DNA of 64,000 bases from contig OX387190.1 in the NCBI GenBank assembly GCA_947561395.2, positions 33,226,858 to 33,290,857 on the forward strand. Reading direction: 5' to 3'. Shown piece by piece: positions 1-11,900 of the stretch. How positions within the stretch are numbered: the stretch's first letter is position 1; each line of letters starts with the position of its first letter. Below the pieces are notes generated by a model that saw only the letters and a list, made by a program, of their open reading frames with translations, was not told the origin of the DNA and ran no database searches. Source of the stretch: Buxus sempervirens. Taxonomy: Eukaryota; Streptophyta; Magnoliopsida; Buxales; Buxaceae. Made by a program: the position numbers and the translations under genes.

Positions 1-212
1 AAATACGCAATTAACAGTTTTCAGCCACAAGACACGTGATTGCATTCTGTGGAGGCTTCACTTAAGGGATGCAAATAAAGCCATCATAGGAAGTGATCCG
101 AGTTCAACCTAATACAGTTAATTGACATATAAATTAATAATATATTTATTATTATTAATTATAATACAGCGGGTCTGGTATGAATTACTGTTTGACATTA
201 CCTGCCTCGAAC

Positions 213-346
213 GAGTGGGCATCGTCTACAGCCCCCGCTGTAAACAGCCCCTCACATGTATGGTGTGGGGCCTCCCAAATGAATGGTGGGGCCCACACGG
301 AATGTGAGAGGCTGTTTACAGCCCCCGCTGTAGAGGATGAATGCTC
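213..346. mobile_element. Hairpin MITE, Mutator-like, 9-bp target duplication
   Basis: The two halves form a long imperfect hairpin: TCTACAGC..GCTGTAAACAG on the left pairs with CTGTTTACAGC..GCTGTAGA on the right, around a loop rich in GGGGCC. It is flanked by GCCTCGAAC (204-212) and GCCCCGAAC (347-355), a 9-bp direct repeat with one mismatch, the target-site size of Mutator-type elements. The ends begin GAG. It codes for nothing. A related copy lies at 42164-42315. The class assignment is inferred from the target duplication length. Confidence 0.72.
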
Positions 347-2787
347 GCCCCGAACTATGGCCGGTAGATACCCGAATAAGGAATACTACTCATGAGCCCG
401 TAAAAGGCCTAGATAGACTCTGCTATCCAAGATACAGAAATGGGCCTGGATATAATTTAAAGACGCCCCAAAATCCAGTCTGAGCTAGCTGTCCTTTCAA
501 GTTTGAAAATTAAAGACAGGTGTGATACAACATAGGACATCCGATTCATCAGTTACTGTCCGCATAATCAGGTCACCGATCGAAACTCCCAAATGAAAAG
601 AATGACAATTTAAAGGCGGCCGTGAGCCATGACACAGGAACCGCAGACGGTGGCGTGTTTGAAGGTGCGGGACGCTGTTTCAGAACTTAAAAAAGAAAGA
701 AAGAAGACAAAGTTGGTGATGGGATGAAGGCATTTTTCTCGTTTGGGAGGCTTTCCCACCGTTGAACTTTGTCGTCACCTCAAACAAAACAAAACGATGG
801 CTGGGTGTGTCGTTTCAAGTTAATTAATTAGACGAAAAGGCTTCACACATGATCATGGCGTGCCCTTCTGTAGATCGATAGATAGAGAGAGAGAGAGATT
901 CCTCTCCTTTCCTTCAACATAACGGTCACACACACCCCTACACAACTCCCTCTTTCTTTCTTCATCTTCTAACCCCCAAAAGGGTGACGTACGCAGATCA
1001 TCAAGTTGTGGGGTTAGTTCTGGGGAGGGTCCCATCATCTACTGGTAGTGGGTTCTTCGTCCCTTCCCTTACATCTTGGTTACAGAGATCATATGATGAA
1101 GAGCGAGCACCTTATAATTTCTCTTCATGTCATGGGGTTCTCGCAGTGGGTACGTAATTTGACAGTTGACACAACACATGTCGGTCCACCATGAACAAAA
1201 TTTTCTACTTTTTCTCCCAGTGGAGATTTCACGTAAATCACGCGGTCAGCTTCTTCAATCTTGAGAAGTGACAACCAAACTCCTCTCTCTCTCTCGATGC
1301 TCAGAGTTAATTAACTAGCCTAAAGTCAAAAAAAAGCTACTGAGATGGATGGATATAAGCAACGATGGAAACCAAAAGCTTTGCTGTAGTTTGGAAAAAA
1401 AATATATAAGAAGGATTTGTTTCATCTTAAGTTTTCTTTCAAGAAGCTTGGACGTAGAGGACTCAAAAAGATTTGAAGTAGGTCCATGAGGAGGTCTTTA
1501 CCTACTATATATGAAATAAATGGAATGATATTTTGAAGGTGCGTGGGACCGCCGGTGAACAAGCAGAATATAGGATATCAATAAATAGAGATGGAGGTGA
1601 GAAAAGGAAGACAGTCTGGTGGAAGGCAGGAAACGGTTATTGCTCGCTAGAGAATATAATGGCTTTTTGCAGTGTTGTGGGCCAAAAAAAAAGGTGACAT
1701 GCATGGATAGTCTGGCTTTGTACTCTCTCAACAGTAATACAAGCAATAGTGGCATGGCAGTAATGATCTATGTGAGATATTGTAGTCTTTGAAACGCCAG
1801 GTTAATAAAGAGACGACGACAGAAAGAGAACAACGAGAAAGAAGAAAAATGTTTCACAAGTTTGTCTAAAGATTCCAAAGCAGAAATCACTTCTATGCAG
1901 GACCTAACTCAATTTGTGAGAGAACAATGATTCCACAGACTGAAAGAGCCACACCCAAGAACTTACGAGAATTAACATGCCTGGTTCATTGTGCCAAAAA
2001 CCTATATATCAAAGCACAAGTTCTTTTTTTTTTATTTTTTTTTTTCACATTTTCTTGGGGTGAAACCCAGATCAAAAAACCTAAATAAAAGGAACAAAAG
2101 GAGGTTGGATATATCATGGAAAAGTAAGGAAAATGTAGAATGGATCAATTGAAATGCAAAGATCTTACTTCCCTTTATCATCACTTTGGGTGAATGAGAT
2201 GCTGGGCAGCGTGGAAGGCTCTTTCTTCGAGGCTAGCTTAAGATGCCAAAGCCACCCCTCTCTCTATCTCTTTCATATTCATTCATTCATGTGTCGACAG
2301 TCCTGCATTCAATCCACTTTCAAGCCACCACTTTTGCAGACACCACCAAATCATGCTACCCTGAAACTAATTATTACAAGGAGCCCTAGGCAGAGATCGC
2401 CAGGTAGAAAAAGAGGGCAAGCTAACTAGAGATCATCTTACTCAGCTATACTGCTCTAGTGTTGTGCTTTAGATGCTTCTGTAGATGAAGAGCCTGTGAC
2501 CAAGGCTCCTGGACTGACTGGTGCGAGAGAGAGACACACACACAGATAGAAAGAGAGAGAGAGAGGGAGAGAGTTCTGATTGAAGACTGACTGAACATAA
2601 AACAAATCAAATATATGCCATTAAATGCATTGAATAACAGCTTCGAATCTATACAGATCCCAATATGGAGATTGAGAGAGATAGAATATAAACCCACATG
2701 AATAAAAGAATTAAAAAATGAAAATTAAAGCTCAAAAAACCTTCTTGACACGACCGAAAGAAGAAAGCATATATACAAGCCATGCCT

Positions 2788-2856
<69 letters not shown>

Positions 2857-3120
2857 TATGTATAAACTGTGGTTAATTAGTTTCTCTTTTATTGCCACCA
2901 TAAACAGCAATGATCCTGCGTCTTAGTAGAAAGAGAAAAAAAAGCATATATAATAGATTTAGAACATCTCGTCGTTATAAAAAAAACAACAAAAACTACA
3001 AGAACATCAACAACTACAACTTTTTTTGTTGAGCTGCATTCGAAAATTAAGGGAGAAAAAAGGGAAGGGTTTTGATCTTTTTAAGTTATCTTTCCACATC
3101 TATTTAAGTTCTTTCTTCCG
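347..3120. other. Non-coding flank downstream of the Dof gene
   Basis: I see no coding gene here. Open frames are short and come from low-complexity CT/GA runs. The part next to 3120 must hold the 3' UTR of the minus-strand Dof gene. Short GA/CT runs occur near 880-895, 1281-1295 and 2550-2575, and a T-rich run lies near 2022-2045. Confidence 0.6.
2792..2854. repeat. (AG)n microsatellite, about 31 units
   Basis: This is an uninterrupted AG dinucleotide array about 63 bp long, some 270 bp downstream of the Dof stop codon and so possibly in or near its 3' UTR. The minus-strand open frame across it encodes only Leu-Ser repeats and is an artefact. Confidence 0.95.
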
Positions 3121-4152
3121 CTACGGCAACCCACTGTAGTGCTGCAAATCAGTACTCCACCCTTGAATTCCATTCCAGTGGCTGGTATGATCATTGCCGT
3201 TACTGCTACTCCTGGTAGTGCTGGTTGTTGTTGGAGTGTAAGGATTCTCAAAGAACCACTCCGTTGTATTCCCACTCATACCACTTTTTCTTGGATTGTT
3301 GACGGTGCAAACCTCCGGTTTTGATATCTCCAGATTCTGAAACAATATCGGTTGTGGTTTCTCTATCTGGTTTCCCAGTAGAGTTGCAGAGACAGATGAA
3401 GTGCTTCCACTTTCTTTATGGTTTTCCCCTCCAAAAAGCATAGCAATTCTTTGTTGCTGCAACTTCCAGTGCAGATCTTGATTAATAGAACTCAAAGACT
3501 CGATTGATGATGCAAGGCTACTGTGAACGTTCATGGAAGCCATCTCCGGAATTCCCCCTGTAAAACCCCCACTCTCTGGTTGCCTTAGAACCGAGGAAAC
3601 GGGGTAATTAAAACCCATCAAAGATCCAGTGTTTGCCGCTGTATCCACATCGAAGGAAGATGGATTAGTAGCAGTTGTTGCAGAAGCAGTAGCAGCAGAT
3701 GTGATATCTCCAAAGGAGACTAGCTGATTGTAAACACCAGTCGACGATGAATGCAACCTAGAGAAAGGGAGACTACCAAGATGATAATCCATGGATGGAG
3801 AAAGCCCATGAAAGAACTTCAATCCAGTCTCCGACGATGCACCGGCATCCTTTGCCTCACCGGAAGTCCTCGAACCCGATTTACTCTTCTTGTTTTTCCT
3901 ACACCCGCCGCCGATCGGAACATTTCGCAAAGCTCCTCCTTTTGTCCAGTATCTTCTACAGGTCTTGCAAAAATGCCTAGGCTGTGAGAGACTGTAATTA
4001 TTGTAATAACAAAATTTGGTGTTGGACGAATCGCATCTTGGGCATTTTAGGGTTTCTTCCGGAGGACGGAGAGATGCAGTCTTACGGCCTCCAGAGCTTT
4101 GATTGTCATCAGAAGCGACCGGCTTTGCCTGAATATTATCCGACGACATCAT
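3121..4152 (-). CDS. Dof-type zinc finger transcription factor
   Basis: This is a plant-specific DNA-binding transcription factor expected to act in the nucleus on AAAG-core promoter elements. The 343-residue frame is uninterrupted. The Dof domain covers residues about 35-89, with the CX2CX21CX2C zinc ligands at C37, C40, C62 and C65, followed by the conserved [19 protein letters not shown] segment and a basic [10 protein letters not shown] tail that probably carries the nuclear localisation signal. The rest is Ser/Thr/Asn-rich and low in complexity, as usual for Dof proteins, and is the likely activation/interaction region. A short C-terminal segment ([10 protein letters not shown]) may be subfamily-specific. 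Two Met codons in tandem (4152 and 4149) could each start the protein. The frame stays open upstream of 4152 without another Met, so an extra 5' exon cannot be excluded. The N-terminal layout resembles DOF5.7-like proteins, but I do not assign an orthologue. Confidence 0.95.
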   Translation of the reverse strand: MMSSDNIQAKPVASDDNQSSGGRKTASLRPPEETLKCPRCDSSNTKFCYYNNYSLSQPRHFCKTCRRYWTKGGALRNVPIGGGCRKNKKSKSGSRTSGEAKDAGASSETGLKFFHGLSPSMDYHLGSLPFSRLHSSSTGVYNQLVSFGDITSAATASATTATNPSSFDVDTAANTGSLMGFNYPVSSVLRQPESGGFTGGIPEMASMNVHSSLASSIESLSSINQDLHWKLQQQRIAMLFGGENHKESGSTSSVSATLLGNQIEKPQPILFQNLEISKPEVCTVNNPRKSGMSGNTTEWFFENPYTPTTTSTTRSSSNGNDHTSHWNGIQGWSTDLQHYSGLP

Positions 4153-7100
4153 ATCTATCTCTAGAGGGCGCAGAAATTGGAGGGAGACAAAAGTCTGGAG
4201 AAGAGAACTGAGGAAGATAAGAATAAAATAAGATGAGGAGTTGTGTGGGCTGCTCAGTTTCCTCTTTCAGAAGCAAAGATACAAAATTCAATAGTTTCAT
4301 GCATGGCACTGAGAGATGGGGAGATGTTGATGGGTGCTTGTGATCTTCATCAAAGAGGGTTTGATAAATCAAAACTAAGTCGTCCCAAGACACTTTAGAT
4401 CTGATGGATGGAACAAGTAAAAGGAGACACGAGAGCTAGAGGGAAAACATGCTTCACCCAAAAAAAAAAAAAGTATCTATATATACATATATTCAAAGAG
4501 AGAGAGAGATAGACGATCTAAACTGAACTGGCAGAGAGAGAGAGAGATCCACTCTTACAACGACATAAATGGATGATATGTGCATAGATGGTTGATGATG
4601 GCTATGTGGGTAATGGTGGATCAAAAGTGCATGGAAACCATGTGAAAAGAAAAGCTAGTTAGGACACAAGGTTAAGTTACTTTGATCTGAGAGAATGATC
4701 CATGTCGGTTTGGTTGATGAGTTTATCATATAAATCCCACAACCTAGGATCTATCTCAAAGTACTGTACCCCATCTGATTTATCCATAACCCGAACCCGA
4801 TTTTCCGGACCTATAAAATGACAGATGGACCATGTAATGGACCATGAATGTGATTGGTTGGATGTATTGTAAGTAAATTAGAGCAGAAAGGACAGGGATA
4901 GTAGTAGGGGAGGGAAGGGTTCAGTCAGTCAGGCAAACAGTATCAATGGAGGCTGCCAGGCACAGCAGCCTTGTCTGTTCCCTCCTCTGTTATGTCCCTT
5001 TTAACAAAACCCCTCCTCACTTACAAGGCCACATGAGGACTCACACTTGTAAAATCCTCTCTCCCCCCCTCTCTCTTTCAAGCTTGGTTAGTACTCCTAG
5101 TGAGATGTAACTATATGCAATAAAAACAACCCAAGTTTCAGAAGACTCACACTAACGACCTGTCTCTATTAACATGTACGTACGTGGAAGACGAAAACAA
5201 GGCTATGGCACAGCTATGTTTAGAGGGCGAACCTATACCACACGCACGCTATACGATGGAGCTGAAGGGATCGATGGAACTCTCTGATGTGTTTTATTTC
5301 TGCTTTTGTTAATTTTCTTCCAGTTCCAGCTTGAATATATAAAAGGATGTAGATGAGCTTGATAGATGTGTGTTTAGTTCCTAGGATCTCAAGAAGATTA
5401 TGACCCTTTAGCCAAAGAAAGAGAAGGAGATCAGAGATCAGAATTAGATGCTTAGCATTTTATGGTTACATGGGTCAGAGAGGACAAAGAAAGTACACTT
5501 GAGAAGACCCTTGAAACTGCAACTATATCCTTCAAACCATTTCTAAAATTGGAATTTAATGACCCTGATCATCCTTCGTTTATTTTTTGCCCTTTTAACG
5601 TTTTAGTGAAATAAATTCTTGAAGTACAGGTGATCTTATTTTACTTGCAAAGATATTGAGAGTTAAATGAGTTTGTATTTCCTGAGAGAGATCTAGCCAG
5701 GTGGAGACCTCGATCGGCCTTGGTATAGCCGACAAAATCTAATTAATTTGCACTACGAACAGACCCTTTAAACGTTTTTATATGCTAATCAAATGCAGTG
5801 CAAAGGCAAAAAAACCAATTACTCCATTGGTTACTTAACCCGCCTAAACAGCTTTCAAAAATCATCACAGAGGAGGCGCAGAGATATCTTTGACTGTAGT
5901 TTGTGGCCGGAAATGGTTGACGTGGTGGGTGGAATTGTAGAAGTTGGTAACGCTGTGAAGATCAAAGCCACTGATTTTGGATAACTAAAAGGATAGAACT
6001 TTGTAGAAGAAGCTTAATTACTAACAAGAACCAAGCATCTATTTACCCATTAATCATTTAATGCTGTGAATAGACGAGGAGATCATGAAGGACAAATGTG
6101 CCCAATCTTCCGGTGAATCGTTTGGTTAGTAAGTAAAGAAGTTAAGTTTGCCTTGGAATCATTGTTTATATTATATATAGATGTAAAGCAAAGGTTGCTC
6201 TAAAATTATTTTTCAAAGAGAGAGATACTGAATCCGAATTCCCCCATCACAATGCCAAAGACAGCACCGCTATTAAGCCAGTTAATAATAAAAGGGGCCG
6301 GACTTCTAAAGAATGCGCCGGAACGAAATACGCAGCGGCATTCAACGAAACAGCTAAGTCCAGATCAGAGCGAGTGAGGTTGAGAGAGAGAGAGAGAGGT
6401 GGTGAGGTGAGCTCGTGAGAAGGTCGCTGGATACCCGTGAGTGCCAAGCAAGACAACAACTCGGCGCGCAAGTGCACACACACATAAAAAAAAATGATAA
6501 TAAATTAAAAATATTTGGGTCGTTTTTTTCTAGTTGCTTCGTGAATCCACGCCAACGTATGTCAATAACCCACTCCTTTCGTCTGAAGCTCCTCTGTGCT
6601 CGGGTTTGTGGCGGATTTCGTTTATTACCCTTCTCTCCGGCGCTTATCCGGCAAGGAAGACAGCTTTCCCTTTAATGGGATTTTTAATCCACCTTCGAGT
6701 GGATCCTTTATCATGCATTCCTGTTGTTTACCATTAGTGGTTGTGGCTCCGGCCCTTGGCCTGAAGCTTATATTTGCAGGAGCAGATGTTGTTGTGGGCG
6801 GTAGGGATTATGAGTCTCAATTTCTTAGCATCACTTTTGTAATGTTTTGTGCATTTGGTTTCCCTATGGCTACGGCCTTAAAAGTTGTACTTCAATTTTA
6901 TCTCAATGAAATTGCATAGGCCTGACCATTACCAAAAATAAATAAATAACCAAGTGAATCTATAAAAGGGGGAGTTTTTTAAGTGCTTTGAAAGGCAGCG
7001 TAGGTAATGCATAATATCACAAAATGAGAGGGGGTTTTTCGGAAAATGACTTCAAGTAGAACATAATGGTCACAAGAAGTGAGGCATGAGCATGTATCGT

Positions 7101-7725
7101 CCACACCCAATTTCTCGTATACACCCATGCACCCATACATTGTGATTGGTGTATTAATTTGTTATAAATACGGGAAAAAAGTAAAAAAGATATAAATGTA
7201 GGATCCATCATTTGAGAAAATGTGGGATAAGAAAAACCTAATTTTTCATCCCACTCCTCAGGTCTAAAAATGAAAGAAATTGTGTTGTTGATAGTTTCTT
7301 AGTTGCCAAACACAACATTCAAGAATTATTATTATTATTATTATTACTACTTTGTAGCAATAATTCACCCTATTGCTCCTGCTGTTATACCCCTTAAAAA
7401 AGGATATACATGACAAGACCAAAATAGGTAGTGTGGATGTATCATTTCCATAAGGTTTACTTTCTTATTGGAAAGACAACTCAGTATACCATTCTACCAA
7501 AAAAAAAGGACAAAAAACAAAGACTTGGGCAATATCACTTCTCAAGAATATTGACAAATTAATCTTCTATAAACAGTCAGAGGACAAAACTTGATCATTT
7601 TGCAAACCCTCCATGCTTTCAACGAGAAATGCTCCATCATGCAAGCAAACAGTTTCCAAATCCATCAAATAGTCACATGTGTTTATATAACATAATTGCT
7701 TATACTTTTTTTTAATGAGCTTGTT

Positions 7726-7776
<51 letters not shown>

Positions 7777-8931
7777 GCTTGTTGTTACAATATTATGACG
7801 CGGATTGTGGTAACTCCATTTTATTGAGTTTTTACGGACGCAGTTAAAATAATATGCCAAGAAACAACAAGATTGTGCTATAAAAGAAATTTCTGGGCGG
7901 AAATATGTGCAAAATAGGATTACAAATGCACGTAATTCATACAGGTGTTTCTTTCTCATCACACGCAGACGGCGGAGTACGGAGACAGCAGCGTCGGGGT
8001 TGTCTAATGTTGTATCGCTGTCAAGTCGGGTCAGATCAAGTGAAAATTGAGTTTTGAATTTAACGTTTAACGGCTCGATTATCTGCTCAGCTGCTCTTGG
8101 CTGTAAATAATACAAGCCTGTGCCTGACGAGATCTGTGTACGGACGGACGACAAGTCTCTCGACTGGTCATCGTGCTTTGCTTGTGCTTGTGTGTGGTCG
8201 TATCTACAATCTAATGCTCACAATACACCCACTCAGTCCTCTCTTCTCATCGTGATGTCGCTTTCACCTGAAACCAGACCGGGGGGGATGCCTCATGCGA
8301 CCGCTTTTATTGTCCGCCGGGTTTGTCTTTCTGCTGGGGCTCAAGCTAAATAAGTACTTGGTCATTATCTGACACGCATGTCAAATTATTGTCAACCGCT
8401 CAATCATCAACACCCACCGTCTCGGTTGGATCCTAATCCTGATTTTTCTACCACTTAAAAGTCAAAAAATTCCTATCCATTCGTCCTCAAACCCAGTTTT
8501 GCTTGGAGGTTACTAGGCACCAAGCCCAATGCCTATAGTGCTTAAAGATTACGGACTTTGATAGATATTCCCACCTTTCAAGTTTGGTTAGACTACCAAA
8601 AATAAAATGTTTGGTTAGTATCATCAGGTGCATCTTGGACGCTCTATGTTCAAGAAAATAAAAATAGATTGCGTACTTGATGAATGATAATTTTAAAAGT
8701 GAAAGCAGGAGATAAAATGGCGATTGCAAAAACGCCAGGAGCATTTGGCACTAAAATATACACAAATATAAAAATATTTACTGTACAGAAGATTAACATA
8801 TATCCAATTGGATCCTCCCCTCATCCTCGCAACACGCCAACTTCTTTTCTCTCGCCAATTCCCAATTTCCCTTTCCCACTCTCCTTTGAACACTATTATC
8901 TACACAACTGGGTTTGATGCCGTCACTTTTG
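4153..8931. other. Intergenic region between the Dof 5' side and the UPL 3' end
   Basis: The part near 4153-5500 is the likely promoter and leader of the minus-strand Dof gene. It holds CT/GA runs, often seen in plant leaders, near 4498-4550. The part just below 8932 is the UPL 3' UTR. In between there are only short frames that I cannot match to any family. The longest (6596-6919, plus, 107 codons) has hydrophobic stretches but no recognisable domain. A plus-strand TATA-like string (TATATAAAAGG, near 5336-5346) has no identifiable gene after it. Confidence 0.55.
7732..7770. repeat. (TA)n microsatellite
   Basis: This is an uninterrupted TA array of about 39 bp in the intergenic DNA downstream of the UPL gene. 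Confidence 0.95.
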
Positions 8932-11900
8932 TTAACCGAAACCAAACCCTTCACTCGCTTCATGAATAGCCAGAAGCAGTCTCTCCTCAAGTTGTTCTTT
9001 CGAGGGGTATTCTGGTAGGTCTAACTGATTGAAACTGCATCATCAAGGTACAAATGGGAGCTGATGAATTTTCTATCCATGAATTATTGTTGACAAGAAG
9101 AAATAAAACAAGAAGCCAAGATACATGGACATGGCGTAAACTGAAAAAGATTCCAGTAGAGCAGAACATTACCAAGTATGAGCAGAGGGCAAGTGATCAG
9201 CACTGCCGTAGGCTTTGTGAATTTGAAACCTCTGTGAACCTGAAATCCCCTGGAGAGCACTGAAACCTTCCAAAGGTACCTGCAAGAATGAATGTAAGTA
9301 TATTTTTTGGTTCACCATAAACCTCATCTACTGTGTGTGAATCCACAAGCTACCAATACTAAAGTGGAAATACAGAGATTTCAAAAAGAACAAACACTTC
9401 TCCAGACCTACACCCGTAGACACATATACACAGCTGGATTTAAAATACTCCAAACTTTGAAAAGCAGGATATGAGAAATATGGCTGAAAAATTATCATTA
9501 GCTGCAACAAAGTCCATGTCTTAGACTCTACAGGTTCCTATACAACTCCGAATAAATGAAGTGACTTCACAATTGGGAGGGAAAGGTGTAGAAAAATAAC
9601 GCTTTGACTGGGAAAGGGGTTAAAAACACTCCATCATCAATCATCAACATAAGCCAGTTCCCCCAAACCACCAAAGTGGGGTCAGCGAAACAAATCTTGT
9701 CTCTCCATCGTGTTCTATCAAAAATCATATCTTCAGTTAATTTATGTTTATGTAAAAAATAAAATAAAATAAAGATCTGCAGTAAAACATTTGATTTAGT
9801 TGATAGTCAACTTCCAACACAAGTTTTTCAGCAGCCAGCATTTTCTTCATAAATCAATTTAGCAGCAATGTTCAAGTCTGTTTTATTTTCTTTTCTGCTT
9901 ACAAGATAACCTGAACTGCTACTCAAAGCATCAACAACCCCACCCCCCCCCCGAGGAATTGACACAAAAGTGAACCTAAAATTTTGAAAAACATTATAGA
10001 AATAATTTTGAAGGTAAGAGGAACCTTTTTTCAAGAAATTATCAATAAAGACACTAGAGAATATCACATATATAAATAAGTAGTGTGCAAATATTCATGG
10101 GGTCATAGGAAGCCGCATAACAAGATGCTTTTTGAAGACAAAGGAGAGGAGTTAAGAAAAATGCAAGTGAAGAAGTCCCCTACAATTGTCATTGATCTCC
10201 AATTACTAGACTTCAATGAGTTGGGATCAGAAATAAAAAATATTTTATCTATTGAAGAGAGTATTACAATCGGAAGTTCACTTCATCTGCTTCACAGTGA
10301 CAACTTCGGTATCTTTCCATAAGATGAGGGGTAAAAAATACGAGGCAAGTTTACGTTGAGATGTTTGTCCAGTTCTACATGCTATTTAGCTGGACATTGC
10401 TTTTTAATGCTGGACATGAAAGGCATTGCTCAATAGGTATGAACATAAAGATCTAGCTCAGCATTGTAAAATAACCAGAAAAGAGATGAGGTATCATTTG
10501 GATTGACTTATGATAGCTAAATTTCTTGCTTTTGAAAGAAAACACAGGATCTAAAGTGGGGAAGTACCATTTGGTAAGACGCAAGTTTTTCTTTGTTCCT
10601 CCCATTCTCTTATAGGATATTTTTTGTTTGGCATAATCATGCAGTCCTTCCCTCCTTTATTCCTTTTTCCAGCTATATGGTTCACAGTCAGTCCTTCCCG
10701 CCTCCAACACCCCCCTCCTTTTTTCCCTTTTCCCCTTCTTCTATTACTGGCAATCTTGCATGATTTATAATCCATTTTTTATGTGATTTTTCAATACTCC
10801 TATAACATTTGTTTTGCACTGTAGCAATATATACTCTATGGCCTACTGAAGTATTTGTGACTATAGATACTGTTTCTAACAAACAGGGCAATACTTGATC
10901 ATATGGTTTCATCAAAAGAGAAATTAATAAGATTGATCCCAAGCACATCGTATAATTTATGTTTGCATTTAAAACACTAGGAATTATAGAGTAGCAAGCC
11001 AATTGCCTTTCACTATTCCAAAGATAAGTAATAATTTGATTCCCAATCATGGCAGAAAACAGGTGTTCCATCTTCGACAATCATGAATTGAAGTAATTAT
11101 GGTAATCCTAAAATTTACGTAAAGAATTAGGTTCTAGAGATGTAGATAAGTTTTTAAAATGTAGGAAGGTATTAGGCATCTAGTGACAGGATGTATGGTC
11201 ATAATACAGACTGTGAGCCTTATAGCTGGAAGTGAATGGAATAGTAAAGGTACAACCATAACTAACTTTCAAACTTTAATGTAATATAGTGATATGTTCA
11301 GACTTCAATTTGGAAAAAAAACCAGTTCTATGTTCTACCAAATATGCTCATCTGTTTTTCACTAGAAAGAAAATGTCAAAAAAATTTCATCAAACTTTTA
11401 AATTTAACAAAATAAAACAGGAGAGCAAATAGGTTTTGAAAGTTGTTTTTCTAATTTTAATCAACTCTCACAAAAGTCGATCCAAATGCTGCCTCATTTT
11501 GTGCAAAAGTATTGTATCACAATATGTGCTAGGCATTTGAAATTTAGCACAAACAGCCTCCATTTATCATGTTGTATATGCATACAAATAAGGTATGTTA
11601 TAAGATGTAGGCAAAACGACACCGAAAAAAATATCCACAGCCAACCTTTTTGAAAACTAATGCATGAAATAAGGCCTTCTACATGACCCAGCATAAAACA
11701 TAAGCCTCAAGCCATAAAACATAAGCCTCACAGCATGCAGTTAAATTGAATAAATAATAACATAAATACATAATTAACCAAGAAGAATATAAAAGGCAAA
11801 AACTGTAAATTAGATCACGAATCCCTTCAATGTCTAAAAGAACCAGTTAATCTGAAATAAAGTCTCAAAATTGTTAACAAAGTGTGAACACATTGATCTG

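Noticed and set aside
2725-2910. Minus-strand open frame across the GA array
   Set aside because: It encodes only Leu/Ser repeats from the microsatellite.
5336-5346. Plus-strand TATATAAAAGG as a promoter
   Set aside because: No plus-strand gene follows, and such strings are common in AT-rich DNA.
6596-6919. 107-codon plus-strand frame
   Set aside because: There is no recognisable domain, homologue or splice context; kept only as part of the intergenic description.
10083-10322. 79-codon plus-strand frame inside UPL intron 14
   Set aside because: It is intronic and antisense, with no known motif.
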